NCBI RefSeq assembly: GCF_020740535.1
Contig: NZ_CP082362.1
Location: 5,763,501 to 5,827,500, forward strand
Length of the DNA stretch: 64,000 nucleotides
Reading direction: 5' to 3'
From: Streptomyces profundus
GTDB lineage: Bacteria; Actinomycetota; Actinomycetes; Streptomycetales; Streptomycetaceae
Every line of letters starts with the position of its first letter. Within the stretch, counting starts at the first letter, position 1. The notes below the pieces were generated by a model. The model searched no databases. It saw only the letters and a list, made by a program, of their open reading frames with translations, and was not told where the DNA came from. This document shows positions 7,641-15,943 of the stretch, piece by piece. The position numbers were made by a program, and so were the translations under genes.

Positions 7641-8564
7641 ATGACGGACATGCGGAACAGGATCGAGATCACCGCGGAGTTGGTCCGGGGGCTGCTGCGT
7701 GATCAGCATCCCGATCTGGCGGATCGGCCCCTGGCGCTCGGTGCGCGGGGTTGGGACAACCAGCTGTGGCGGCTCGGCGAGGATCTCGCCGTCCGCCTGC
7801 CCTGGGCGACGCTCGCCGCGGACGCCTTGGTGCGCAAGGAGTACGACTGGCTGCCGGCCCTGGCCCCACGCCTCCCCTTGCCGGTGCCCGTCCCACGGCG
7901 TCTCGGTCAGCCGTCGGAGCGGTTTCCCCGGCCCTGGATCGTCACCACCTGGGTGCCGGGTGAGCCGGCCGACCGTGCCCCCGTCACGCGGGGCGAGGAG
8001 GCGGCCGACGCCCTGGCCGCCTTTCTGACGGCTCTGCACGGGCCCGCCCCCGCCGGGGCGCCGGCGGGGCGCGACCGTGGGGGGCCGTTGGCCGACCACG
8101 CCGGCTCCCTCGTCGAGCACCTCGCGTCGGCCGTCGAGCTGGGGCTGATCCCCGACCCGGACGCCGTCCGCGCGGTCTGGGAGGACGCCGCCGCCGCGCC
8201 CGACTGGGCGGGCCCCGCGCTGTGGATCCACGCCGACCTGCATCCGGCCAATGTGCTCACCGCTGACGGCGCCATCCGTGGCGTCATCGACTTCGGCGAC
8301 CTCTGCGCCGGCGATCCGGCCTGGGATCTCTCCGCCGCGTGGACGCTGCTGCCGGACGGTGTCCTGGACCGTTTCCACGCGGCCTACCGGCCGGCCCCGG
8401 ACGCCGCGACCCTGCGGCGGGCCCGGGGCGTGGCGGTGTCACGCGCACTTGTCGGCATCCTCATCGGGGACGCCGGCGTGCACGGCCGTCCCGGCGGCAA
8501 GGCCAGTTGGGGTCCGCCGGCGCGGGCCGCGCTGCGACGCCTCGTCGCGACGGCCGGCGGTTGA
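7641..8564 (+). CDS. aminoglycoside phosphotransferase (APH)-family kinase
   Basis: This 307-residue protein has the protein-kinase-like APH fold. The catalytic loop WIHADLHPANVL (near residue 203) and the metal-binding segment GVIDFGDLCAGDPAWDLS (near 220) are intact, as is an N-lobe lysine region (ADALVRKEYDWL). Such chromosomal APH-like proteins phosphorylate small hydroxylated substrates, and some confer aminoglycoside or macrolide resistance; the substrate here cannot be told. The gene runs convergent with treY, 8 bp apart. A second, broken APH-like gene is found at 12968-14007. Confidence 0.85.
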   Translation: MTDMRNRIEITAELVRGLLRDQHPDLADRPLALGARGWDNQLWRLGEDLAVRLPWATLAADALVRKEYDWLPALAPRLPLPVPVPRRLGQPSERFPRPWIVTTWVPGEPADRAPVTRGEEAADALAAFLTALHGPAPAGAPAGRDRGGPLADHAGSLVEHLASAVELGLIPDPDAVRAVWEDAAAAPDWAGPALWIHADLHPANVLTADGAIRGVIDFGDLCAGDPAWDLSAAWTLLPDGVLDRFHAAYRPAPDAATLRRARGVAVSRALVGILIGDAGVHGRPGGKASWGPPARAALRRLVATAGG

Positions 8565-8572
8565 CCCCGCGG

Positions 8573-10999
8573 TCAGTCCTGGTTGACGAGGAGCGCGACG
8601 GGGCGGGTGGCGAAGAGGAGGGCGAGGGGGGTGGCGTCGGTGTGCCGGTCGCCGCTGAGCTGTTCCCGCCAGTCGCCGGGGGGCAGCGCGAGATGGGTGT
8701 CCGTCCAGCCGCCGGCGGTGGTGGTGAGGCGGTGGGAGAGGCGGGTCGCGGCGACGACGACGCGTTCGCCCCTGCGGAACGCCACGCAGTGGTCGGCCGC
8801 CGCCCCCTCGGCGAACAGCGGCTCATAGCCCGCGCGTTGGTCGAACCACTCGGGGTGTCGGCGGCGCAGCCGCAGCGCGGTGGCGGTCAGCCACAGCTTC
8901 TCGTCGGCCAGGTCGAGGCTCTCCTCCGGGGCGTCGTCGCCGCCGAGCGCGTCGAGGGCGGCGAGCCGGGCGACGGGCGGTGACACCGGGCGGCGGTTGT
9001 CCGGGTCCACCAGCGCCAGGTAGTGCCCCTCGCTGCCCCGGTAGATGTCGGGCACCCCGGGCATGGCCAGGTGGAGCAGCGTGGCCGACAGCACGTTGGC
9101 CCGGATCGCCGGGGCCAACCGCAGGGCGAACTCGGTGAGTTGCTCGAAGGGCTGGCCGCAGGGGCCGGCCAGCACAAAGCGTTCGACGGCGGTCTCGTAC
9201 TCCTCGTTGGGCTCGGTCCAGCTGGTGTGGAGGGCGGCCTCGCGGACCGTCTTGAGCAGGGTGGCCAGCAGCCGTTCCCGGTCCTGGCCGCCCAGGCCGA
9301 AGGCCGTCTGCCAGGTGGTCCAGGCGAGGTGCGGATCCGGTGGCCTGACCCCGGTGGCGGCGGTCGCCTCGGTGACCTGGGTGACCAACGCGGCCCAGTC
9401 CCTCGGGCGTTCGGTCAACGTGGCCTGGGCGGCCCGGACATCGCCGCTGCGCTTGGTGTCGTGCGTGGTCAACACCGTGCCGGTGAGCGGCCAGTCGCGT
9501 TGCAGGCGGGCGCAGAAGGCGTGGAAGGCGGCCGGTGGCAGCGCGGGGGAGCCGGGGTCGTTCCCGACCTCGGCGGCCGAGAGCAGCGGGGCATAGCGGT
9601 AACCGGCGGTGTCCTCCACGGCCTTGGCGCGCAGCGCCGACGACACCTGGGCGAACCTGACGCGGAAGTCCGTCCGGTCCTGGCCCTCGCCGAACCGGCC
9701 GAGCGCCAGATCGCGCACCGTTGCCACGGCGGTGGCCTCGGCGGGCACCTGGAACGCGGCGCGTGCCCCGTCGGCCGCCGTGGCCAGCAGCGCCTCGTCC
9801 ACCGGGGACGGCGGGGCCTCGCCCGTGACATAGGGGCGGTAGACGGGCAGCCGCACCAGCAGCTCGATCAGCGCGGTGCGCAGCGCCCACGGGGCGTGGT
9901 CCCGCTGGCGCAGGCCGGGGATCTCGCGGCAGACCCGGAGGGCGGTGCGCAGCAGCCGTTCGCGCTCGGCGACCAGCTCGTGGTTGATCATGCGGTAGGC
10001 GGCGCGGCGCACCGTGGCGTCCCAGGCGCCGCCCTGGTCCGGTGGCGCGCCGGTGAACGCGCGGTAGTGCTCGGTGAGTTCGGTCCACCCTTCGGGGTCG
10101 ATGAAGAGGGCGTCCAGGTGTCTGAGGGCGTCGTAGCCCGTGGTGCCCGCGATCGGCCAGACGCCGGGCAGCTGTTCGCCCGAGGCGAGGATCTTCTCGG
10201 CCACGATCCAGGCGCCGTCCGTCGCCCGGTGCAGCCGGCGCAGATAGCCCCCCGGGTCGGCCAGGCCGTCCGGATGGTCGACGCGCAGCCCGTCGATCAC
10301 CCCCTCGTCGAGCAGTCGCAGCACCAGGGCGTGGCTGGCCTCGAAGACCTCCGGATCCTCCACCCGGACGCCGATCAGATCGCTGATGGTGAAGAAGCGG
10401 CGGTAGTTCAGCTCGCTGCGCCCCAGACGCCACCAGGCGAGGCGGTAGTGCTGGGCGTCCAGGAGATCGGGCAGGGGCAGCTCCTCCGTGCCGGGGTTGA
10501 GGGGAAAGCGATGCTCGGCGTAACGGAGCGTACCGTCGGTCACTGACAGTCGCCCCAGCTCCTCGCCCAGCGGCCCGCCCAGCACGGGGAGCAGCAGCCG
10601 GCCCTCGCCCGCGTCCCAGTCGACGTCGAACCAGGGGGCGGTCGCCGCCGTCGGCCCGTTCCGCAACAGCTCCCAGAGCGGGGCGTTGGCGCTGGTGTCG
10701 GCGGGCAGCGCCATGTGGTTGGGCACGATGTCCAGGACCAGGCCGAGCCCGTGCCGGCGCGCGGCCCCGGCGAGTTGACGGAGCCCGTCCTCGCCGCCCA
10801 GCTCGGGGCGCACCCGGCGGTGGTCGGTGACGTCGTAGCCGTGCTCGGAGCCGCGCACCGCGTCCAGCACGGGGGAGAGGTGGAGGTGGGAGACGCCGAG
10901 CGAGGCCGCGTACGGCACCAGCCGCTCGGCGGCGGCGAACGGGAACTCGGGGCCGATATGGAGTCGGTAGGTTGACGTGGGCACCCGTGCTGGCGTCAT
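8573..10999 (-). CDS. treY: malto-oligosyltrehalose synthase TreY
   Basis: TreY (about 808 residues) isomerises the terminal alpha-1,4 bond of a glucan to alpha-1,1, making maltooligosyl-trehalose for TreZ. The GH13 barrel starts at once (PTSTYRLHIGPEFPFAAAE). Family motifs are NHMALP (equivalent to DIVPNHMA), the nucleophile in GLRVDHPDGLADP, the acid/base in WIVAEKIL, and TTHDTKRSGDVRA. In the last motif most family members I know have SED, so the Gly is unusual. ATG 10999 is preferred over GTG 11032, because the family begins with this T-x-S-T-Y-R-L motif. treX and other glycogen genes are absent from the window. Confidence 0.94.
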   Translation of the reverse strand: MTPARVPTSTYRLHIGPEFPFAAAERLVPYAASLGVSHLHLSPVLDAVRGSEHGYDVTDHRRVRPELGGEDGLRQLAGAARRHGLGLVLDIVPNHMALPADTSANAPLWELLRNGPTAATAPWFDVDWDAGEGRLLLPVLGGPLGEELGRLSVTDGTLRYAEHRFPLNPGTEELPLPDLLDAQHYRLAWWRLGRSELNYRRFFTISDLIGVRVEDPEVFEASHALVLRLLDEGVIDGLRVDHPDGLADPGGYLRRLHRATDGAWIVAEKILASGEQLPGVWPIAGTTGYDALRHLDALFIDPEGWTELTEHYRAFTGAPPDQGGAWDATVRRAAYRMINHELVAERERLLRTALRVCREIPGLRQRDHAPWALRTALIELLVRLPVYRPYVTGEAPPSPVDEALLATAADGARAAFQVPAEATAVATVRDLALGRFGEGQDRTDFRVRFAQVSSALRAKAVEDTAGYRYAPLLSAAEVGNDPGSPALPPAAFHAFCARLQRDWPLTGTVLTTHDTKRSGDVRAAQATLTERPRDWAALVTQVTEATAATGVRPPDPHLAWTTWQTAFGLGGQDRERLLATLLKTVREAALHTSWTEPNEEYETAVERFVLAGPCGQPFEQLTEFALRLAPAIRANVLSATLLHLAMPGVPDIYRGSEGHYLALVDPDNRRPVSPPVARLAALDALGGDDAPEESLDLADEKLWLTATALRLRRRHPEWFDQRAGYEPLFAEGAAADHCVAFRRGERVVVAATRLSHRLTTTAGGWTDTHLALPPGDWREQLSGDRHTDATPLALLFATRPVALLVNQD

Positions 11000-11122
11000 G
11001 CGCTTCGCCTGCCCCGGGCCGACGGACGGCAAGCGCGGGGGATTCCGGATCTTGCTGCGTGGTGGGGACGTGCCACAGTAGGCTTCCTTGATCCATCAGT
11101 GGCGCGGAAGGTGGTACGAACG

Positions 11123-12352
11123 GTGGGCTCTTCGGGCCTGGAGCTGCCATCGGGCAACGGCGGCGAGGCCGCCGAGGCGGCGGCCGGGGCCGTTCCGGTA
11201 CCGCGCCCCATGGAGATGGGGGCCGATCTGGAGTGGAGCGCGGAGGACTGGTCGGAGGTCAGGCTGCGGGTGGAGCGGGCCGGGCGCGCGTATGTCTGGC
11301 TCAACCTGGTCGAGCAGCGGCTGCGGTCCGTGGTGGGCGCGGTGCTGCGTCCGGTGTACGAGCCGGTGCACGGCCCCGAGTGGGAGATGGCGGCGGCCGG
11401 CCCGACCGGCCAGGAGTGGGTGCAGCGCGCCGCGGCGCTGCGCGAGGTGAGTCGCCGCAAGGGGCATCTGCTGGATCCTGCCGATGACACGGTGCTCGCC
11501 TTTCTGACCCTGCCTCAGTTGCGTGAACTCATGGTGCAGCACTGGCCGTGCTTCGCGCCGTATTTCGACAACCGGCGCGAGGTGGAGCTGACGCTGGACG
11601 AGCTGGAGGTGGCGCGCAGCGCCGTCAGCCGCAACCGGGGTATCAACCGGGCGGTGCTGGAGCAGGCCGAGCGGGGCTGCTCCCGGCTGCTCAGGCTGCT
11701 GGACTCGGGCACCCCGCCGGCGGACGGGCGGCTGCCGGCCGATGTGGTGGAGCAGCTGGTGGGCGACCGGTTCACCGATGTGGCCGGGGTGCATCCGGAC
11801 CGGGTGCGCCTCCAGCGGCAGCTGCCGGCCGAGGAGCTGTTCGCCGGGGCGCGGCGGTTGGACGCGATGGGCATAGGGCTCGGCCTGCTGGTGCAGAACT
11901 ACCCGGGGCGGCGGTTGGCCCGGCTGGCGGAGTCCGGCTGCCGCACCCGGCTGCTCTTCCTGAACCCCGCCAGTGGCGCCATGCGCCGCCGCGAGCGTGA
12001 ACTCAGCCTGAAGCGGGGTGAGTTGGCCCGCGCGGTGGAGACGAACATCCTCCAGGTCCGGCGGATCCGCGCCCGGCTGCGGGATCAAGAGGCGTTCGAG
12101 ATCCATGTGTTCGACGAGACGCCCAGGTTCAGCGCCTACTTCGTGGACGGCGACGGTGCCGACGGGGTCGCGGTGATCCAGTCCTATCTGCGGCGAAGCC
12201 GTGGGGTGGAGACCCCGGCGCTGGTGCTGCGCCGCGCCGGGCGGGAGATCGTGCAGCGGGACTCCCCGGCGGCCGACGGCGAGCTGAGCCTCTTCGAGAC
12301 CTACCGGGAGGAGTTCGAGTGGGCCTGGGAGCACTCCCGGGCGGTCTCCTGA
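11123..12352 (+). CDS. SAV2148-family HEPN-domain protein
   Basis: This protein of 409 residues belongs to an actinobacterial family named for the S. avermitilis protein SAV2148 and annotated as HEPN-containing; its function is unknown. The N-terminal region is helical and basic. From about residue 240 a second domain (GIGLGLLVQNYPGRRLARL, then CRTRLLFLNP and ELARAVETNILQVRRIRARL) resembles the C-terminal domain of DUF5919 regulators. GTG 11123 is chosen because GGAAGGTGG lies 9 nt before it; GTG 11099 in the same frame lacks a ribosome site. The gene is divergent from treY and convergent with an acetyltransferase 10 bp away. Confidence 0.7.
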   Translation: MGSSGLELPSGNGGEAAEAAAGAVPVPRPMEMGADLEWSAEDWSEVRLRVERAGRAYVWLNLVEQRLRSVVGAVLRPVYEPVHGPEWEMAAAGPTGQEWVQRAAALREVSRRKGHLLDPADDTVLAFLTLPQLRELMVQHWPCFAPYFDNRREVELTLDELEVARSAVSRNRGINRAVLEQAERGCSRLLRLLDSGTPPADGRLPADVVEQLVGDRFTDVAGVHPDRVRLQRQLPAEELFAGARRLDAMGIGLGLLVQNYPGRRLARLAESGCRTRLLFLNPASGAMRRRERELSLKRGELARAVETNILQVRRIRARLRDQEAFEIHVFDETPRFSAYFVDGDGADGVAVIQSYLRRSRGVETPALVLRRAGREIVQRDSPAADGELSLFETYREEFEWAWEHSRAVS

Positions 12353-12362
12353 CGCGGGCCGC

Positions 12363-12923
12363 TCAGCCCGGAGCCGGGTCGGTGGCCAGGCGGGCGTGGG
12401 TCTCGACGTCGTGGCGGACGGCGCCGTAACGGAGCTTCGCGCGTTGCCGCCCCTCCGCCCGGTAGCCGGCGGCCAGGGCCACCCGGCAGGACGCCGGGTT
12501 GTCCATCCGGTGGCCCAACTCCAGACGGAACAGCTGGAGTTCGTCGAAGCACCAGGCGCTGAGCGCGCGCACGGCCGCCGTCGCCACGCCCCGGCCCTGG
12601 GCGGCGGGGACGGTCCAGTACGCCACCCAGCCGCTGTCGTGCACATGGTTGACCTGGCTCACGGAGACACAGCCGAGCAGGCTGGGCCCCTCGGTGACGG
12701 CCCAGGAGAAGGCGCTCTCGTCCGCCCACCGCTGCTCGGCCCGGCCGATCCACCGCCCGGCCGCCGCGTCGTCCACCTCGCCGCTCTCCACGGTTGAGCC
12801 GAACTGCCGGTACATTCCCGGTGCGTTGAAGGCGTCGCGGACGGCCGGCAGATCGCTCTCGGCCCAGCGTCGCAACAGCAGCTCGGCCCCGGCCGCCGAG
12901 CCGGCCCTGAGTTGGTCGTTCAT
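12363..12923 (-). CDS. GNAT-family N-acetyltransferase
   Basis: This 186-residue protein has the RimJ/RimL-type GNAT layout: LLLRRWAESDLPAVRDAF at the N-terminus, the acetyl-CoA loop motif VPAAQGRGVATAAVRAL and the C-terminal LELGHRMDNPASCRVALAAGYRAEG. The acetyl acceptor is unknown; RimJ-like enzymes modify protein N-termini or small amines. The start ATG at 12923 lies 7 nt downstream of a TAGGCT hexamer, so its mRNA is probably leaderless. The gene follows the interrupted APH pseudogene on the same strand with a 44-bp gap. Confidence 0.87.
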   Translation of the reverse strand: MNDQLRAGSAAGAELLLRRWAESDLPAVRDAFNAPGMYRQFGSTVESGEVDDAAAGRWIGRAEQRWADESAFSWAVTEGPSLLGCVSVSQVNHVHDSGWVAYWTVPAAQGRGVATAAVRALSAWCFDELQLFRLELGHRMDNPASCRVALAAGYRAEGRQRAKLRYGAVRHDVETHARLATDPAPG

Positions 12924-12930
12924 CCGGCCG

Positions 12931-12936
12931 AGCCTA
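12931..12936 (-). promoter_or_regulatory. -10 hexamer of a probable leaderless promoter
   Basis: On the minus strand TAGGCT is followed by 7 nt and the ATG at 12923. It gives the acetyltransferase its own promoter downstream of the APH pseudogene. Confidence 0.5.
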
Positions 12937-12967
12937 GAGGGCTCGCCCGGGGCGCCGCCGGCGGGGC

Positions 12968-14007
12968 TCAGCGGACGCGTTGTTCGGCGAGGTCCGGCCA
13001 GGACTCCACGTCGGCCGGGGTGAAGTGCCTGATGGCCCAGTCGACCATGCGCAGGCTCATATGGGCCCAGGCGGGCCGCAGCACCTCGTCCGGCAGCGTG
13101 TCGAGGATCGCGTCCAGACGCCGGGCCACGGCCGGGTCCATGTCCTTCCCCTGGACGCCGAAGCGCAGCGTGACCAGGTCGAACCGGTGATCGCCACGGG
13201 CGGCGCCGTCCCAGTCGATGACTCCGGTGATCGATCCCTCGGCGGCCAGCAGGTTGCCGGGGTGGAAGTCCTGGTGCACGGCGTCGGGGCCCTCCAGAAG
13301 CGTCGGGCAGTCGGCGCCGACGGCGGCGACCCAGCCCTCAAGTGCGGCGGCCCTGCGGTTGTGCCGGCGCAGGGGCTCGTGCAGGCAGTAGCCCGGCCCG
13401 TCCGCCCGCAGGTGCAGGGCCACCGCCGGGATGTCGGGGCGGTCCGCGAGCCGTCCTGCCTGCGCCTGGTTGAGCGCGAGCGCCTGGTCGAGACCGTGCT
13501 GGTCGAGCCGGTCGACCTTCGTGCCGGGCAGCAGCTCCTGCACGGTGACCACCGCGTCGTCCACCTGGGCGACCAACTCGGTGGCCGGCGCCGGATAGTC
13601 CGCCAGCCGCAGCGCCTCGACCACCGCGAGCGGTCCGGCCCGCATCGCCGTCGCCCGACTGCCCGGCCGCCACTTGAGGACGGAACGGTGGCCGTCCGGC
13701 CAGCGCAAGTGCCGCGTCAGTCGGGGTTTGCCCGGTAGCGAGGTGTCCTGGTGCGTGCGATCGCCAGGCAGCCGGGAGCCGCATGTAGTTGTCCTACCTG
13801 GGCTTTCGGCTAACGCAGCGAGTGTGCGTGCCAGGGCGCCGAGCGGGGCCAACCCTGGCTGACGCGGCACCAGGCCGCGCCCACCTGGCCGCCGGGGCAG
13901 GGGCCCTCGACGGTCAGGCGGACACCGGTTCGGGAGTGGACGCCGTCGGCCATCCGGTCGGCATCGAGCCGCCTGGCGCGGGCCCAGCTCTGCGGTGCGG
14001 AAGTCAT
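12968..14007 (-). pseudogene. APH-family kinase gene split by a foldback insertion
   Basis: Two fragments of one phosphotransferase gene are visible. The N-terminal part (14007 to about 13873, beginning MTSAPQSWARARRLDADRMA and reaching CPGGQVGAAW) runs into the 162-bp foldback element and stops at 13810. The C-terminal part (13708 to 12968) is in another frame and resumes with LRWPDGHRSVLKWRPG. It keeps the catalytic AVHQDFHPGNLL and GVIDWDGAARGDHRFDL. Removing 164 bp would restore a single 291-residue protein. A continuous frame from GTG 14014 bridges the element but replaces the N-lobe start with unrelated residues, so a normal kinase is unlikely. Confidence 0.75.
13709..13870. mobile_element. 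162-bp MITE-like foldback element
   Basis: The ends are inverted repeats: GTGCCGCGTCAGTCGGGGTT inward from 13709 and GTGCCGCGTCAGCCAGGGTT inward from 13870 (complement strand), 20 of the first 24 positions matching. Weaker pairing continues inward (CCTGGTGCGTGC against CCTGGCACGCAC, then AGCCGGGAGCC against AGCCGAAAGCC) almost to the centre, so the whole element can fold into one long imperfect hairpin. It has no coding capacity and interrupts an APH-family gene. The extra 2 bp needed to restore the frame could be a target duplication, but the flanks (AA and CA on the plus strand) do not match perfectly. Confidence 0.65.
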
Positions 14008-14021
14008 GGGTCAACTATCGC

Positions 14022-14063
14022 CGCCCCTCGGCTGTCAGCGAATGCGCTGAGAGCCGAGGGGCG
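14022..14063. promoter_or_regulatory. strong hairpin between divergent genes
   Basis: CGCCCCTCGGCTGTCAGCG (14022-14040) pairs with 14045-14063 over 19 bp with a single mismatch and a 4-nt loop. It lies between the APH pseudogene start and the epimerase start. A terminator is not expected between divergent genes, so it may be an operator or another foldback remnant. Confidence 0.55.
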
Positions 14064-14098
14064 TTCCACGGGCCCGGCCGGGCGGGCAGGGTAGGGCC

Positions 14099-15094
14099 AT
14101 GAAGGTACTGGTGTTGGGCGGGACGGCGTTCGCCGGGCCCGCGATCGTGGACGAGGCGTTGGCCCGAGGCTGGGAGGTCACCGTCTTCAACCGGGGACGG
14201 ACCCCCGCGCCGCCAGGGGTGCGGGCGCTGCGCGGCGACCGGACGGCGTCCGACGGGCTTGCCGCCCTGGCGGACGGCGCGTGGGATCTGGTGGTCGACA
14301 CCTGGAGCCACGCGCCGACGGCCGTGCGGGACACCGCCCGGCTGCTGGCCGACAGGGCCGGCCACTACAGCTATGTCTCCAGCCGTTCCGTCTACACCTG
14401 GCCCGCGCCGTCGGGAGCGGACGAGTCCAGCCCGGTGGTCGACGGGTCGCCGGACGCGGAGGCCCGCGACTACGCCCTGGACAAGCGTGGCGGCGAGCTG
14501 GCCGTGGAACGGGAGTTCGGCGCCGAACGGAGCCTGCTGGTGCGCTGCGGGCTGCTGCTCGGGCCGGGCGAGGACGTCGGCCGGCTGCCCTGGTGGCTCT
14601 CCAGGATCGCCGCCGGCGGCGAGGTGTTGGCGCCCGGACCGCGTGAACTGCCCCTTCAGTACCTGGACATCAGGGATGTCGCGCGGTGGACGCTGGACGC
14701 GGCGGCGCGGGGGCGCGGCGGCCCCTTCGACCTGGTCAGCCCGCCGGGCGCGGCCACCATGGGGGAGCTGCTCGAAACCTGTCGCGCGGTCACCGGCTCC
14801 GAGGCGGTGCTGTGCTGGGCCGACCCCGAGGTGGTGCTGGCCGCCGAGATCGCGCCCTGGACCGAGCTGCCGGCCTGGCTCCCGCCGGGCCCCGAACACC
14901 AGGCCCTGCACGGCTCGGACGTGAGCCGCGCGCTGGCCGCCGGGCTCACGGTCCGGCCGCTGGCCGAGACGGTCCGGGACACGTGGGCCTGGCTCGGCAC
15001 GCTGGCCCCGGACCACCAGCTCGGCTCGACCCGCTCCCGGGTCGGCCTCCCACCGGACAAGGAGGCCGCAGCCCTTTCCGCCGCGCGGCGCTGA
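14099..15094 (+). CDS. NAD-dependent epimerase/dehydratase family protein
   Basis: This 331-residue protein has the extended short-chain dehydrogenase fold. The N-terminus carries the nucleotide-binding glycine motif in variant form (VLVLGGTAFAGPAIVDEALARG), followed by VFNRGR. The mid-region has SYVSSRSVY, where the usual catalytic tyrosine environment is partly kept. LPLQYLDIRDVARWTLDAA is typical of the atypical SDR group that includes reductases and RNA-binding homologues. The substrate is unknown. A CAGGGT hexamer 7 nt before the ATG could be a leaderless promoter. No partner genes are linked: the next gene is 401 bp away on the other strand. Confidence 0.8.
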   Translation: MKVLVLGGTAFAGPAIVDEALARGWEVTVFNRGRTPAPPGVRALRGDRTASDGLAALADGAWDLVVDTWSHAPTAVRDTARLLADRAGHYSYVSSRSVYTWPAPSGADESSPVVDGSPDAEARDYALDKRGGELAVEREFGAERSLLVRCGLLLGPGEDVGRLPWWLSRIAAGGEVLAPGPRELPLQYLDIRDVARWTLDAAARGRGGPFDLVSPPGAATMGELLETCRAVTGSEAVLCWADPEVVLAAEIAPWTELPAWLPPGPEHQALHGSDVSRALAAGLTVRPLAETVRDTWAWLGTLAPDHQLGSTRSRVGLPPDKEAAALSAARR

Positions 15095-15495
15095 GCGGTC
15101 CGCCGCGCGGCGCCGCGCCGACGTGGCGGGCCGTACCGGGGCCGGTGCGGGCCCCGTGGGCGGTTGGCAACGGCACTGGCCCAGCGGGCCGTTGCGCGGC
15201 GCTGGCGCGGTGGGCCGGCCATGGGGCGCCGGGGCCGATGCCGGCGGGGGGCCGACCATGGTGCGGGCGGTCGGGCGCTGCCGTGAGGTGCCCGACGGCT
15301 GCGCGCCTCGTCCGGCGCGGCCGGTGGGGCGTGGGGCGGTGGTGGCGTGGTGCGCCCGTGGGTTGCCGGGGGCCGACAACGGTGCTGGTGTTTGGGCGCT
15401 GCCGTCGGGGTGCGCTCGCCGGCGTAGCCGTGGGGCGTGGGGCCGGAAGCAACTCCCGCTCGTGCGAACGCCCCCGGCGGCGCGCGGCGGGCGCG
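15095..15495. other. GC-rich intergenic stretch with degenerate repeats
   Basis: No gene is supported in these 401 bp; the frames crossing them are low-complexity Gly/Arg/Pro. Two related segments start near 15246 and 15368 and share GGGGGCCGAC, GGTGC and GGGCGCTGCCGT, about 121 bp apart. A weaker relative lies near 15210. GTGGGGCGTGGGGC also occurs twice. The stretch may be a decayed duplication. Confidence 0.4.
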
Positions 15496-15891
15496 TCAGC
15501 GTTTCGGTGGGGTGAGGGGGAGGCCCGCGGCGCGCCAGCTCTGGAAGCCGCCGATGAGGTCGGTGGCCCGGTGGAGGCCGAGGGAGCGGAGTGACGCCGC
15601 CGCCAGCGAGGAGGCGTAGCCCTCGTCGCAGAAGAGGATCCAGCGGACCCCGGTGTCCGTCGCCTCCGGCACCGACGCGCCGCTGCCCGGGTCGCACCGC
15701 CACTCCAGGTGGTTGCGCTCGATGACGAGCGCCCCGGGGACGGTGCCGTCCCGGTCCCGCTGGGGCGTGGTGCGGGTGTCGACCAGCACCGCGCCCCCGG
15801 CCGCCTCCTGGTGTGCCCGGAGCGCCGTCACCCGGTCCAGGGTGGCGCGCGCGGCGGCGAGTTGGGCCGCTATGCCGAGGTGTTCCGTCAT
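15496..15891 (-). CDS. rhodanese-like sulfurtransferase
   Basis: This is a single rhodanese domain of 131 residues. AVLVDTRTTPQRDRDGTVPGALVIERNHLEW gives the family N-terminal signature and ILFCDEGYASSLAAASL is the active-site loop, with the persulfide-forming cysteine followed by DEGYAS. ATG 15891 is chosen over GTG 15915, since the family begins here and neither has a strong ribosome site. The gene lies 52 bp downstream of cysteine dioxygenase on the same strand. The pair probably acts on cysteine-derived sulfur, the dioxygenase oxidising cysteine and the rhodanese handling sulfane sulfur. Confidence 0.88.
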   Translation of the reverse strand: MTEHLGIAAQLAAARATLDRVTALRAHQEAAGGAVLVDTRTTPQRDRDGTVPGALVIERNHLEWRCDPGSGASVPEATDTGVRWILFCDEGYASSLAAASLRSLGLHRATDLIGGFQSWRAAGLPLTPPKR

Positions 15892-15943
15892 GGGTGCCGC
15901 CCTGTCTCTCGTCACTGCCCGGCCGCCCGCCGGGAGGGTTCCG

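Noticed and set aside
12968..14014. Reading the interrupted kinase as a simple 348-residue protein from GTG 14014
   Set aside because: Its first 100 residues are unrelated to the family, whereas the frame from ATG 14007 gives the correct N-terminus; the insertion explains the shift better.
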